Source of the DNA: Sodiomyces alkalinus F11
Lineage: Eukaryota; Ascomycota; Sordariomycetes; Glomerellales; Plectosphaerellaceae
Direction of reading: 5' to 3'
Assembly: GCF_003711515.1 (NCBI RefSeq)
Contig: NW_021167089.1
Span: 1,093,799 to 1,157,798, forward strand
Length of the DNA stretch: 64,000 nucleotides
Shown here: in pieces, positions 12,101 through 23,969 of the stretch
How the letters are laid out: each line of letters begins with the position of its first letter
Position numbering within the stretch: position 1 is the first letter of the stretch
Program-made: the position numbers and the translations under genes
Notes under the pieces: model-generated
Database searches by the model: none
Told to the model about the DNA's origin: nothing
The model's input: only the letters and a program-made list of their open reading frames with translations

Positions 12101-12211
12101 TCTCCCAAGGTGCTGAATCTCTACCGTCAACTCATACCATCCTTCGACGACTTTATCGGGCAAATGCAGCCAGCAGATCGAGAAGTCCTTCGTACGCACT
12201 ACGCCCTCTAG
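9183..12211 (+). CDS. KAP104: Importin Kap104 / transportin (karyopherin beta-2)
   Basis: Three exons: 9183-9284, 9406-12033, 12110-12211; introns 121 and 76 bp, both phase 0, the second with a CTGCTAAC branch site; 943 aa, the usual size. It imports PY-NLS cargo such as hnRNP proteins into the nucleus with Ran. The sequence is alpha-solenoid HEAT repeats throughout, starting with the importin-beta N-terminal domain (LAQAKSSPDINNYLAYLF, then RSAAAVMLKNNIRSNY). The diagnostic H8 acidic loop is at about residues 335-400 (ASDDEDEEDREEDIRPAF and EDFEEGEIDDDLDDGDE), followed by NERWTVRKCSAAALDVFSRDF, which is highly typical of transportin. The C-terminus (VLNLYRQLIPSFDDFI...LRTHYAL) is encoded by the last small exon. 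Confidence 0.95.
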
Positions 12212-15200
12212 TCCTTGGGTTAAAATTAAACCGAAGAGCCATTATTGGATGGCCAACGTCTTGAGCAAGCCGACGACCGACGAAACCGCGTTTTGGGGGA
12301 ATACATTCCACTTTCATATGAACTAAGTGGAGAAGCAAATTGGGGGGTCAGGGGATGGTGAGGGTGAGAGTGAGGGTGAGAGTGAGAGTGCATTACCGAG
12401 AGATTCGGTGCTTTGATGGCGTGCTTGGGAAGGTGGGAGGATGGAAGATCGCCACCTGCTGGCATTCGGTCGATATGCTGGGGCCAAAGCGAAGAACTGG
12501 GTGAGGGTTATATGAATGCGATGGGTCATGAATACATGGGAGCGCTCGTAGGCTTGATTGGGCCCCCCATTCTAGGTGGTGCTTTGGAGGATAATACGAC
12601 GATGGGGCATCATTTTGCAGGAAGAGAGAGGGAGGGGGCATTCGAAGAAAAATAGGGGAGGGGACTCGAGAAGGCGGGCGGGAGAAATCTTAAGAGCAAA
12701 GGCATATGGACGTCATGTCGCGAAGACTGGGCTGGGCCGGTCAGGCAAATGTGAGCGGTTTCATCTGGAGAAACGCTTGGAGCTTAACCTAGATAGATAG
12801 CCATCTTTTTTTGCTGATCGACTTGATTTGTAGGTAGATTGACGGGCTCAGGCTGCGCGGCCTATACAAACCGTTTTCTGTGTCTCCCAAACCCAGTAGC
12901 AGTCCTGCGTCTCCATATCCTCTGGAGTTCCGACTACTGAGTCTCCAGTCTTCATGGAGATTCGACGATTTGAACACCCTAGGGCTGCTTCAGAAGAACG
13001 ACGCAGATTTCCCGACTTACCGCCCTATTCGTATATGTAGCCACGTGAGGAGAAAAGACAGTGTTCAGCGAAAGAGAAGCGCCTCTGAAATGACCACTCG
13101 GCGAGGCCGCCGTATAAACCAAAGGTGAAGGAGCCCGGAAGAGGGGGCCTGCTTACTTGCATGAGCCTACGCCGAATTACTACCGACAGGTTCATGTTCA
13201 TGGACGGCGCGGCAAGGTCAGTAAGTAGGTATGTATTAATAACAGCGCAAGGGGCAGCAAACCAGGCTTTTGCTTTCGACTCTCCCAGGGCTGCCACATC
13301 TCTCTCCGGATGGGAGGCGCATTACATGGTGCGTGAATGGTCCTCATTGGCTTCGACTATCTGCCGAATACCACAGATCAGCCAACTAACTAAGAGATGA
13401 GCAGACCGTTGAGTACTGTGGCTTTTGTACCTTCGACTTTGAAAAAGACTCCCTGCCAGTACCATCGTTTCTCGGATGCGGGGAAGGGATCATAGTCCTC
13501 GCTGCGGACCATCGCTGGTACAAATGAGTCCCAAGAAGACGGCATGCCTCCCGGATACACTGGACTCCTTGGTCGGTTAGAAGAGGAAGAGCCTCATGCG
13601 AGATGGTAATGAGTTGAAGAGTCGACGAAAATATGATAACATGCGTGGTAGCCGGGTTGATGAGGATATTACAGAGAAGGTGTCAGCCGCGCCAAGTCGG
13701 CACCGTTGGCACCGTTGGCTTGGGTTGGGTTGAAAGCTGGTCGAGTCAGTTCAGTCGGACAATGCTGACTTTTCGCTCTGCCTAAACCGTCGCTACTGAC
13801 ACCCCGCCCAGTGAGGCGTGAAAGGAGACCACTACAGTACGTCGTGAAAACGTTACCATGTGCGCATAATAAAGATTACGCCGTTTCTTATCCTTCTCAT
13901 CGGATAAGGTCGGGGCAGGGCATTTCAGGACCGTGTTGCTACCTTGCAAGCGTGACACAGCCATCCATCCTTTCTTTATTTAGGTAACGTGTCATCGAGA
14001 CCGGGATTAGCCAGATAATAAAAGTCAGCAAATCAAAACATACCCGAGTACGTGGGATCGATTATTTACGTGCATATGGTAGGCTGTGTACGATGGCCCT
14101 CTTCAAAGATTTCGAGGCACTTCATAGTTTCAACGTGGAAAAACCTTCCTCGACAGTTTTGCGTACTGCGCCTGGCTTTTTAGGGTTGTGTCTTGTCTTA
14201 TCCACTCATGCTTGAGAGGCAGTTACCGTCTTTCTCACTGTGGTTTCTCACTCGGCCGAGTTCAGTGACGTAGGACTGGAAAGGAAATACAAGGTACCAT
14301 AAGTATGTGGGACCATTGCTTTTCTTTTGCTTCCTTGTTTCTGGTTATCGTATCTAAGGAGCTGGTAAGCGGAGCCTACCTTATATACCTAACTGATAAG
14401 TTTATTCATCTGGCCTATCGCTTCATTTTACAGATACAACGTACAGGATGCTGTCAATCGGCGGAAGAAAATCTACGAAGTTTTTGTGACATTCACCTAA
14501 TCGCGGGCGGGGCTTGTTTACTAACGGTGTAGGAGCGGGGAAACCGTTCGATCTTCTCACGTGTAGAGTTAGGTAACGGCGTTGGGCCACCATTCCTGGC
14601 ATGGTTAGTTCGTCTCTTTAATTACACTACACGACGCCCAGCTGAGTGGAAGAGGCTGTGGAATCAAACATGTTTTAGGTGTTATGCGAGATCTCAAGGT
14701 TCCGACGAATGACCATGGCCACGATATATGTACTGCGACTCCGTACGTCGTAGTTTAAGGTATACAGCGTGTTACAAGGTACTGAAGAATTGATTTGCTA
14801 CGATACCCCCAGTGCTTCGTACAACATCAAGTGCCTTAGTCAGGGCTCTGCGCATGCGAATATCGTGAGACTGCTTGTGGTTGTCCATGCATCAGTTCAC
14901 CTGGGTGTTCTATATCAACTGCCGTGGCACTGATCCCTCCCCCAATGAGTGTACTCCGCAGGCCCTCGGGTTTATGATGCACAGCGCCCAGGGTCAGTAG
15001 TTGAATCACCCGAAAAAGTCAATACCATCCGAACTATGTCCGTCTTCTTTCCTGGAGTTTGGGGGAAGGTCGGGGGAAGGCCGGGGGAGACTATTTCTTT
15101 TCTTTTTCTTGTTTTCCATTTGTCATTGACTAGCGTTAGATCGCCCCGCCGACTTCGGATCTCTTCTTGGCCTTGTGCATGGGACCTCCTCGACTGACAC

Positions 15201-18200
15201 TGTAGAGAATTCCCAGTGCCACTCGTCAATATCGGCCTTGGTTGTCCAAACCCAGCATCACAGAGCCGGGTGAGGAGAAGAAGGCCCGACAACTATAGTG
15301 TCGTGTGGTGTAACGCTCCTTGATTGGGACCAATCATATTAGGATTTCGCTGCATTAAAGATCAGAAGGAAAAGGGGAATCAACCCCCACCATCTGCATT
15401 CGCCGCCGTCTTCGCTTATACATATTACTGCTTTCCAAAGCTAGCTATTCGGAAAATTCTGCCTATGCTTCTAGGGAAAAGGGGAACCACTAGATTGCCT
15501 ATCCTCGGTCCGCAAAATTTGTTATCCAAATGCCCCCTCTCCTTTATCACCCGGGCCCTTCCTGTGTAAGGTAGAACTAACCAGGTCACGGATTGACAAA
15601 AGTCCCGATGCCCAAGCACCCTAATACGGCACTATTAGATATAAGCACTGTGTCTATATTAGAACGGAGAATATACCCCTCGGTTCCCTTTGGGTTTAAA
15701 GATGGCAAGGCGGAGGAAGATCCACTTCCAAGATTCTCGGTCTAGAACACGGGCAGATATACATCAAAGTCCTAGCGCCAGAATGATTAAACTAATACCG
15801 TGACAACATGGACTAAGTGCTTAAATATCTAGAAGGTCCAACATCTCATCACCGCGTGGTAGGTGATGCTGTAGGCTATTCACCGTTACGGAGATGGATC
15901 CCCAACCTCACACGTGGCGGCGTACCTCAATTTCTCAGGGCAGAGAAAAAGCCGTTAAGGCTGTCGATGAATACACTATGGGATAATAGACGACCCCCGC
16001 TCGCTCCTTATAGCCTATCTAATATGCACTCAGTACGAATCGTCAACCCCACTGCCACTGCGGCTCTGTTATTACTCTTCCAAGGCTGAAACTATTAATA
16101 GAACCCCCCAGAACGGTCTAAGAAGACTTGCAAGGCCGGGTCTCGTCTATGTACATACCTATATAAAACAATCTTCTGCTATCGACCGTCGTCTCACTTC
16201 GCGTATAGTTTCTTTTTATTTCTTTTATTCTCTCTCCGTTTGCTACTTGCTGACTTGCAATGAGTTATGATGGTAATGAATTACTTAGGACGAGTACGTT
16301 GTAGGTTCGCTTCCCTGGTCCCTACCGTCGTGTTTTAAGAATAGAAACAGTCCATACCGGATTCAGTATAGCGTAGACAGCCCGGACTGCCAATACGCCA
16401 AGCCCGCCGTTGAATGGCCCACAGCGACAGCGACAGCGTCATGCAGGACGCCGCCAGCCAAGGGGCTTGCACACCCCTGTCGCAGCTTCCAAATGACAAT
16501 GCCCAGGCATCGAAACTCGATCCCGACAGCCACAGCCACAACGCCGGTCTCGACTTAGCAGCCCATGATTGGTGGGAGAGCGATCATGGAGCCCGGTCAA
16601 CCTATGCGATTGGTGAGTGAGTGGACACTAATAAGATCGTCGCCCCTCTAAGAAACAACGGTCCCAAGTGCATCGTTGGCTATTTTCACTTCTGCCCTTC
16701 CTACAAACCCCGTTGAGAGGAAACGACAAAAAAAAAAAAGGGGCGTTGTAAGTTGACGAACAGAAATAAATTAAAAGCGAAGCTCGGCGAAATTGTTGTC
16801 TGCTTGAAGCAGCACACCTGTGTTACCTACTTAGCGGGCATTTCTAATTGATAATACCTGGATTTTCGCCTGTCGCTGTCTTGTTCCGACAGGCCCTGAA
16901 AGACGCCGCATTCTAGGATTCCAGGTTGAAGGATATACGTGATGACAGCTTCGCGGACATAATAAGGAATGTCGCATAGTAGGTACACGACGCGAGAATG
17001 CGCCTATCATGGCCATCGTTACAAAAAGTGCAGTGGCATTTGCTTTTTTTCATAAGCTTCTCTTTCCTGACTCGGATGGCTCGAGTGGACAGCGCGTACA
17101 TAAAAGTTCACCGTGTATAGTACTCGGGGTAGTCACACCCATGCTAGGAGGCCATTAATACATATAAGGCGAAACGACTCGGTCTTCTTGTCTCTCTCCT
17201 GTCTTTCTCTCCCTCGCCTCGGTTCCCTCGTGCCCCCAGTATCCTTACGGGGGGCCTAGTGCTAGATGTACAACCTACAGTTGTCATTTTAAAGGGGGCT
17301 TCCAGAACAAGGCAGGGCTAAAGAAATCTCCTCGGATAACTGTCTCTTGAAAGCCTTTACACATAATCCTGATCAGTTACGGACGATGTCGCATTCGGGG
17401 GTTTCCTAAACTCGGCAATAAACAACCGGAGGGGTCGCAGAATCTCGACTGCAGAACCAATTCCTCTGTACTCTTGCACCTGTGGAAGAACGGACCGCAA
17501 TGTTTGTGCAAGGCACCTCGCGAATGAACTCTCGATTCGTGCCATCATGGTTCAGAAAACCTTTTGGCCTTGAATGTTGGTTTGTTGTCTATCCCAGCTG
17601 AAAGCTGCCCGATTTGTGTACTCGTCGGTTATTTGTATGACATCAGCTCGAATAGGAATGGGGGTTGATAGAACTTGACACCTATTTCAAGCACTTTCTT
17701 CTGTAGATGTGGCTTCCCGAAATACCATTTGTCATTTCGACGACCTGGGAAGACCACCGAACCTGGATACGGGAGCCTAAGTCATCCGGAAATGCTCTCT
17801 GAGAAATCCATTCAAGTGTTTGATGAGTGGTAAAGTATAAATCCCCAATTGACATCCCTCTCAACCTTATAAAAACCTCGCAGGGCTCACGGATTTTAGG
17901 TTTCAAGCCAGATATCAGTTTCATTTAGTCCAGGGCCTCTGTTGACAGGATGTATATATCACGTGACTCGGAAGACAGCCAATTAGAGTCTGTCCAGAAA
18001 TCCTGGGCGCCAGGGCCTATTATGTTGTGCAATAAACCTCTGCTGTTCACTGTGCAGGTATCCGGTAATTAACCCACCGAAGCTTTCTACGAATACTCGA
18101 CTCCGCTCCCAACGGGGGGTTGCAGGTAATCGCATGTATCAAACGCAGAACAGCGGCAATGGTCTGCCTAAGCGTTACCAGATGCACTTGCTTAGTTCTC

Positions 18201-21200
18201 GTCTTTTTTGTTTCGCAATGTCTGGAGTCAATTCACCGCCACAAGTCCCCTGGACTACTGCCTCGTGATGAACTGGGTCGTGGCGTTTTAGTTACCGCTA
18301 GCGGCTTGGAGAACCAGCGATTTATTACTTTGTCAGCACTTTGACGCTCGGTCAACTGCGCAGTTATGCTCTCACCGAGAAGCTGCGTATACACTAGAGA
18401 CGTACCTCGAAGTACGGATAGTTACAGAATAGAGCGCCCCTAATATATTCCCTTAACTAATAACGTAACATATTGTACGGACAAGTTTCGCTCCTACTCG
18501 GTTATGTCCTGTCACTCTGCACTAGCGCGGGGTGAGTATATTCATTCCACACGGTACCTTAATTGGCTAGCCTGCCGGAATGTCTGTTGCCGATTGACCA
18601 AATGCCGCTATGCATGCTTGCTCAAGCGATTGGCTCTTCCTTCTGTCGCCGTAGTAAGATTTTATGAAAGCTGGTTCCATTCCAAGCAATTCGGTCAGAT
18701 TCGTTTTATTACTGTTAGGTTCGAACCAGGCGGGTCGCTAGTGGGGGAGGAAAGGCGGTCTACTGACGACTCTCAGCTCCAGGGTGCTCTCAAGTCGATT
18801 TTGAACGTTCTTGACAGCACCCTACAGATCCCAGCCCCGATTGGCTCGCTAGCCGGGGTGTCCCATAGCATTTACTAGCGCTATCCATCCTGACCCTGGG
18901 CATTGATAATCGTGTAGGTTGTAGATGTCCCATAAACCGCTCCTGGGTCAACGACGAGCCGAGGAACACACATGAACGAAAATTCAAACAAAAGACCGAG
19001 TGCCAATTGCTAGAACGATGATGTGTCTATTGTGACCGCGGCGTCGATGAAGGGGCTTACTTACGTACGTAGACTTCATGGATTCTAGGCTCTACTCGGG
19101 CACCTTTAGCTATTCCCACTAATTACGGATAGATATTCCGAGTACCTAGCCGCGAAACGTACAAGCCGGGAGCGGTGGAAACATTCATCATCCCGATCCA
19201 ACTCATATATCAGCCCAGTGGATGTGCACTGTCTCCTGTGTGCGCTGCTTCAAGATGCGGTGTCATTAGTGCTGGACCGACTTCTAGTCCAGAAGTCGGA
19301 TCGAAATGATTTGGTTAGCCCCCCCTGTCTGGACATCAATTGAGTTTGGCATAGTGGTTCTCTCATAATCCGGTGCGCTGGATCGACGGAACATCCCACT
19401 CGAGACGGGAATAAGGAAAACCGAAGAAATAGTCATGGGAAAGGCCGGGAAGTAAGAGATCTCCCTGCACCCATGCTAATTACTCCGTAGTGCGTACGTA
19501 GGTCGTAGGGACGGGGACCCTTGCTTTTGATGGGCCCATAATCACGTTGGAACTGTGTGTGTGTGCGCGCCAGAACACAGCCACGTTTCGGGATTTGCGA
19601 AACCGCGAACAAGATTCACTGGCCGACTTCCTCAAACCATTAGGGATGACCGTAAACATTGAACACCAGGTCCATGACATTCTGCTCTCAAAGACAAAAT
19701 GAGCAGGAGGCAGCGAAACAACCAACGTGATAAATGGCGGTAATCAAGGGGCGAGACTGGGCTGTAGGACACGGACGGTCAGCGGCTCGGCACTCGGTCG
19801 AGTCTAGCATAACTATGACGAGCGACGAGTCGGCGGCAGAGACAGTAGCCAGAAGATTAATGGCACGGATATAGAAAGAGGAGTTGATCAAACATGACCT
19901 CGGGAACTGGTTTACCCGCCCGATTTCCCAAGTCGCCCGAACCCTAATGGCGGTGATGATAATCCGTAAATAATGCGCGTAGAATGACCGTCAAAAGTCG
20001 ATCCTCGAAATGGCAAAACAGCAAGAAACCTAAAGATCCAGTGTATACTAGTGTAGTGCGGATGGAGGATATGCTATTCGGCGTTTGTCGATATCATACC
20101 ATGGGCGAAATGGCATCTTTCTTGAGCGTCAACTTTTATACACCCGGCTCCGGGCGCTAAATAAATCACATAAAACCCTCGCCTGCGCTAAAATAAAATA
20201 AAACAAAATAAAGCCAGCCCGAAAGCTTCGTCCCGTCTTTCATTGAGTAATATGTGACCCTTCGAGACGGGGAGGGCCGCCGAAGCGCTGACGGGCGTTG
20301 AGGGAGTGACAATCCCACGTGCAAACCACTAGACATCGCCTTACTTTGTGTGCACCTACCTAAGGTATTGAGGTGACTGATTATCCGTACAGAGGTACTT
20401 ATATTCCAGTGCTGCTTACGTACCTTAGGTGGTAATGGTAGTGTAGCACCTACCGGTACATGCAGTGGCGAAAACTTCTCAGTCACAGGGCTTGTACCTG
20501 ACCTAGCGACGAGAATTGTCTAAGCTATTCCGCTCTGTCAAGTGCCATCCCAGTAGGGGCTTGCCACGGATGCTTGCTTCATGGCCAGGTGCCAGGGTCG
20601 AGGTGCTGGTGTTGTTTGGGTTGGGCTTCTGTGCTGCTCTACCTTAGCTTTGGGAAGTCCTTGTTTTAAAACAAACCTTGGGTCCTAGTATTGCTGCATT
20701 GCTTTTTTCACAGGGCAGCACATCCCCCAATCAGGTACGTAATGTCTGCGTGGGTATTGCCCTGTCGTACGTCGTAATACCACCTCTCTCTCTCTATTTC
20801 TCTTAGTCTCCCCTCCCCCTCCCCGGAGTGTAAACCTCCCGGGCCAGCCGGCACGCATCTCACGCCTCATCTTCTGAGGTCAGGGCTAGAGGGACCCACC
20901 TACGGATGGGGTCTCAGGTGCACTTGGTGGTGCATGTGTTTTCCAGGTCTTAGCCAATGCGGGACACACCTGAGGCGGTACTTCTCCCGGTGCTGTCACG
21001 TCTCACTTGGTCGGTCTCTTTGCAGAAATATAAAGGCGACTCCCATCCCACCCCAGCCCGAATGCGCTGCCCAGTCTTTTCCTGCAGCCAGAGCATATGG
21101 TCAACATCACCAGGCACGCTGTCCCTCGCTCTCCCCCTACTCACTCGCTTTTTCCCTTACTTACTCGTTAGGAAGTCCTCGTCGACTCCTGTCATTCGCT

Positions 21201-21834
21201 TCCGCGTTTTAATTGTGTCTTCTTCCTTTGTCGTCTTCTTTTTCCCCTCCATTCAGATATATAATTCCTTCCTCTCCTACCCGACCGCTCTCGTTGCGGA
21301 AAACTCGCGAATTCCATACATCACCAGAACGAATATCGCGTATACTTCAAGGCTACTCGCTCGCTCGCTGCCGTGCTGCCACGGGACACAGTGAATTTAG
21401 TCCCGCCGACACGCAGGTTCACCCAACCAGCCAGTAAATTCTTGAAATCATCCACCCTCGCTTTCTACAACGGTCAAGTCGAGAGTCGAGACCCTCGGGG
21501 AGAAAGGAGCCAACGGAGACGGAACGCTCCATTTGCAATCTCACCAGCATCAAGGAACCGGGGCAAACGCTCGGCTTCCCAGAGCTATTCCTTGACCTGG
21601 CTTCAGGTTGCGCCATCCCCCTAATTTCTCATCTCCTATCTGACAACACTACGCTCGCTGCCTTCATACTTCTTCATAGAGGGCCTGTGCTCTCCGTCTA
21701 TTTTTAATGTGAGTCTCCTTGCACCAGGATGAAGCTAATTGGTGCACGAAGCATGTCTGGCTGACCGTTCGACTGCAATTTCTTTCTCTTTCAGTTCGCT
21801 TCTGGGGCTTTCCAACAAGGTAATACAAAAAAAT
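12212..21834. other. Gene-poor 9.6 kb interval
   Basis: No conserved protein is recognisable in any frame; ORFs are short and lack domains. CA and TG dinucleotides are common, so this is not a RIP-destroyed repeat island. It contains a GAGAGTGAGGGT-type microsatellite at 12359-12391, direct CACCGTTGG repeats near 13700, GGGGGAAGG-type repeats near 15062-15088, an A-rich tract near 20190-20212, and one exon-like ORF at 16414 (listed separately). The last 800 bases (CT-rich, from about 21000) are likely the promoter and leader of the zinc-cluster gene. Confidence 0.5.
16414..16612 (+). pseudogene. Orphan exon-like ORF, unrecognised
   Basis: An ATG-initiated 66-codon ORF with natural-looking composition (MAHSDSDSVMQDAASQG start; HDWWESDHGARSTYAIG end) runs into a consensus-like GTGAGT donor at 16613. 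About 250 bp upstream there is a TATATAAAA sequence (near 16161) and a CT-rich leader (16190-16245), as in fungal promoters. An acidic, disordered start of this kind occurs in fungal LaeA-like methyltransferases, but I cannot find a convincing second exon, so that resemblance is only a guess. It may be the remnant of a lost gene, or chance. Confidence 0.25.
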
Positions 21835-23969
21835 GGCTGGTCCTGGTGGTGGCCCTCCACGTCGAAGGTACGTCTTGATTGTGTCCTTGGAGTCGAGGCA
21901 AGACCGAGTCTTTGGCTAACATGTTGGTTCAGCCACACCAAGTCGCGCAAGGGCTGCGACACCTGGTACGTATTGTTACTCGGGATATGCTGGGGTGGCG
22001 TCCAATATGGTTAACCGTATATGTTTAGCAAGCGTCGACACATCCGATGCGATGAGGTTTTCCCCCAATGGTTAGTCAACTCTCCCCATTGAACCAGCCT
22101 CGTTATGCCAGCTAACTCGGGAAACCAGCCGCAACTGCACGAAGCACAAGATTCGTTGCCCCTACAATGACATACCTGTGCCTCACAAAGGCTCTGGCAC
22201 CCCCGATAAGCCCGATTTGATGTGGACAAACGAGATCGTTGTGGCCATCAGGGAATGGCGCCGTACGGGCACCTTTCCCTTCCCCAGCATCAATCTTACC
22301 TCGCCCCCCCACCCATCCCACTATTCGGACGAGGAACTCAGGCTCATTTACCATGTTTCGTCGATTTTCGACCAGATGGCTGGAATGAATGTCGTTTGCC
22401 TCACCATCTGGACCAGCTACATTCCGGCGTAAGTGCACGCGGAACGACGCTTCTTGCGAACATGCAGAATCTCCCAGGCGAGAACCAAAGAACTGACCGT
22501 CATCTTGACAGCATCTTGAACCTCGGGACAAGGCATCGCTGCCTCATGGACTCGCTCCTAGCTTTCTCGGCCATGCACATCGCTTCCCTGACCGACTGTC
22601 CAATCGTGGGTAATATGGCATATGAGCACCGTGGCCGGGCCCTTGGAGGTTTGAAGTTGGCCATCGGCACTTTCTCGGGTGAGACATTAAATGCCGCCCT
22701 CGCTGCCTCGCTTCTCCTGTCGTGGCAGGCCACTGATTGGTGAGTTTCCTGTCCCGGAGCCGGTTTCCCGGCCACCCAGCCCCTCTCGACTGTCCCTTTT
22801 GACGACTCACACTGACAACGATGTAGGCGGACCTGGACCCAGCTGATGCAGGGGGCCTGTTCGGTATGTTTTGCCCTCTTGGACCCCGGCAAAACCAGGA
22901 TTTGTGACAAGAGGCTAACAGACGGCTGTAGGTCACTGATGTCTTGTGGGGCTTGGGCCAGGGCTCGGAGTTCTACGATCTTCTCAATGAGACGGGCAGC
23001 AGTTTCCCACGTTCGTCGCCCGCTCCCAGCCCGGACCACCAACCGAGTCAGCCGCCCAAGGAGAACCTCGATGCCCTCAACTATACCCTGCATCAGTTGT
23101 ACAAGGTCGAGCTGTTCGTGAAGCAGTGCGGAGAGGACTCCAAGCCCATTCAGCAGCTCGCCGGCTTCCTGAGAGGATCTCGGAAAATCGCTCTTAATCT
23201 ATCGGCGGCGGAGCAGTTCGAACGTCTGCGGCCCCTCCGGACCTGGCTTTTTTCTCTGCCCGTCATGTTGCTGCAGGAGAAGGGACCCACGCCCGCCACA
23301 CTGGTCACCATCGCGCACTACTATACCGTCGCGATCCTCCTGGAGCGTCTTTTCCCGGAGATTGGGACTGCCTTTTTTGGGAACCTCTGCGCCCGATCAA
23401 TCGTGGCCACGTACAGCCGCGTCCTTGGTGGCCACCTGAGCTATGGCCACAACACCGACGCCTACACGCCCGTTAGACTGATGCAGTTCCCGATGGACAC
23501 GGCTACAACCCTCCAGTTCGCGATGGGCCTGAGCACACCTGCACAACCGATATTGTTCCCCCAGATGCACCCTCCAAACGTCATCCTTGGTGGCCCTCTC
23601 CCTTGGTGCGCGGTACCTCAGGCATCATCCTATACATATGTGCCGTACGGCGACCATGCAATCTACAGTTACAGCCCGGAGTTTCTTCCTATGGCCAGCC
23701 CGGAGTTTCTTCCTATGGCCAGCCCGGAGTTTCTTCCTATGGCCAGCACCGAGTTGTCGCCGTCGCTTGCCCATGTGAGCCCTTTACTTCTGCCGGGCTA
23801 CACCGACCCACAGCAACTCAGCATCCCTTCTCCCGTCTTCGCCGGCTACAGCCCGGCCTCGTCCAATTTCGAAGGCTCTATCGCCTACAGCGATCCGAGG
23901 GAGGATGGGATGTCCGAAATCGAGAGCATGCCCCCCAGTCACATCTTCTGCTCGTCATCAACAAACTGA
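21835..23969 (+). CDS. Zn2Cys6 transcription factor
   Basis: Seven exons: 21835-21869, 21933-21965, 22029-22070, 22129-22428, 22512-22739, 22827-22863, 22932-23969; 570 aa. The binuclear zinc cluster is built from exons 1-4: Cys at 20, 23, 30, 37, 40 and 47 (C-X2-C-X6-C-X6-C-X2-C-X6-C), preceded by the basic RRSHTKSRKG found in Upc2-like regulators. Introns 2 and 3 each split a cysteine codon as TG|C. The middle (residues about 75-330) is helical, like fungal_trans_2 domains. The tail is Pro/Ser/Tyr-rich and carries three perfect 24-bp direct repeats at 23673-23744, encoding SPEFLPMA three times. It is expected to be a nuclear DNA-binding regulator; targets cannot be inferred. It stands alone, with no biosynthetic cluster beside it. 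Confidence 0.88.
23673..23744 (+). repeat. In-frame 24-bp tandem repeat x3
   Basis: Three identical tandem copies (23673-23696, 23697-23720, 23721-23744) encode the octapeptide SPEFLPMA within the C-terminal tail of the zinc-cluster factor. The lack of any difference between copies points to recent expansion. Confidence 0.95.

Noticed and set aside
16270..16330. GGTTCGCTTCC resembling a Pol III B box
   Set aside because: One mismatch to consensus, no paired T-stem and no A box at proper distance.
18715..18745. GGTTCGAACC resembling a tRNA T-loop
   Set aside because: The sequence is self-complementary, and neither strand offers flanking T-stem, D-arm or acceptor pairing.
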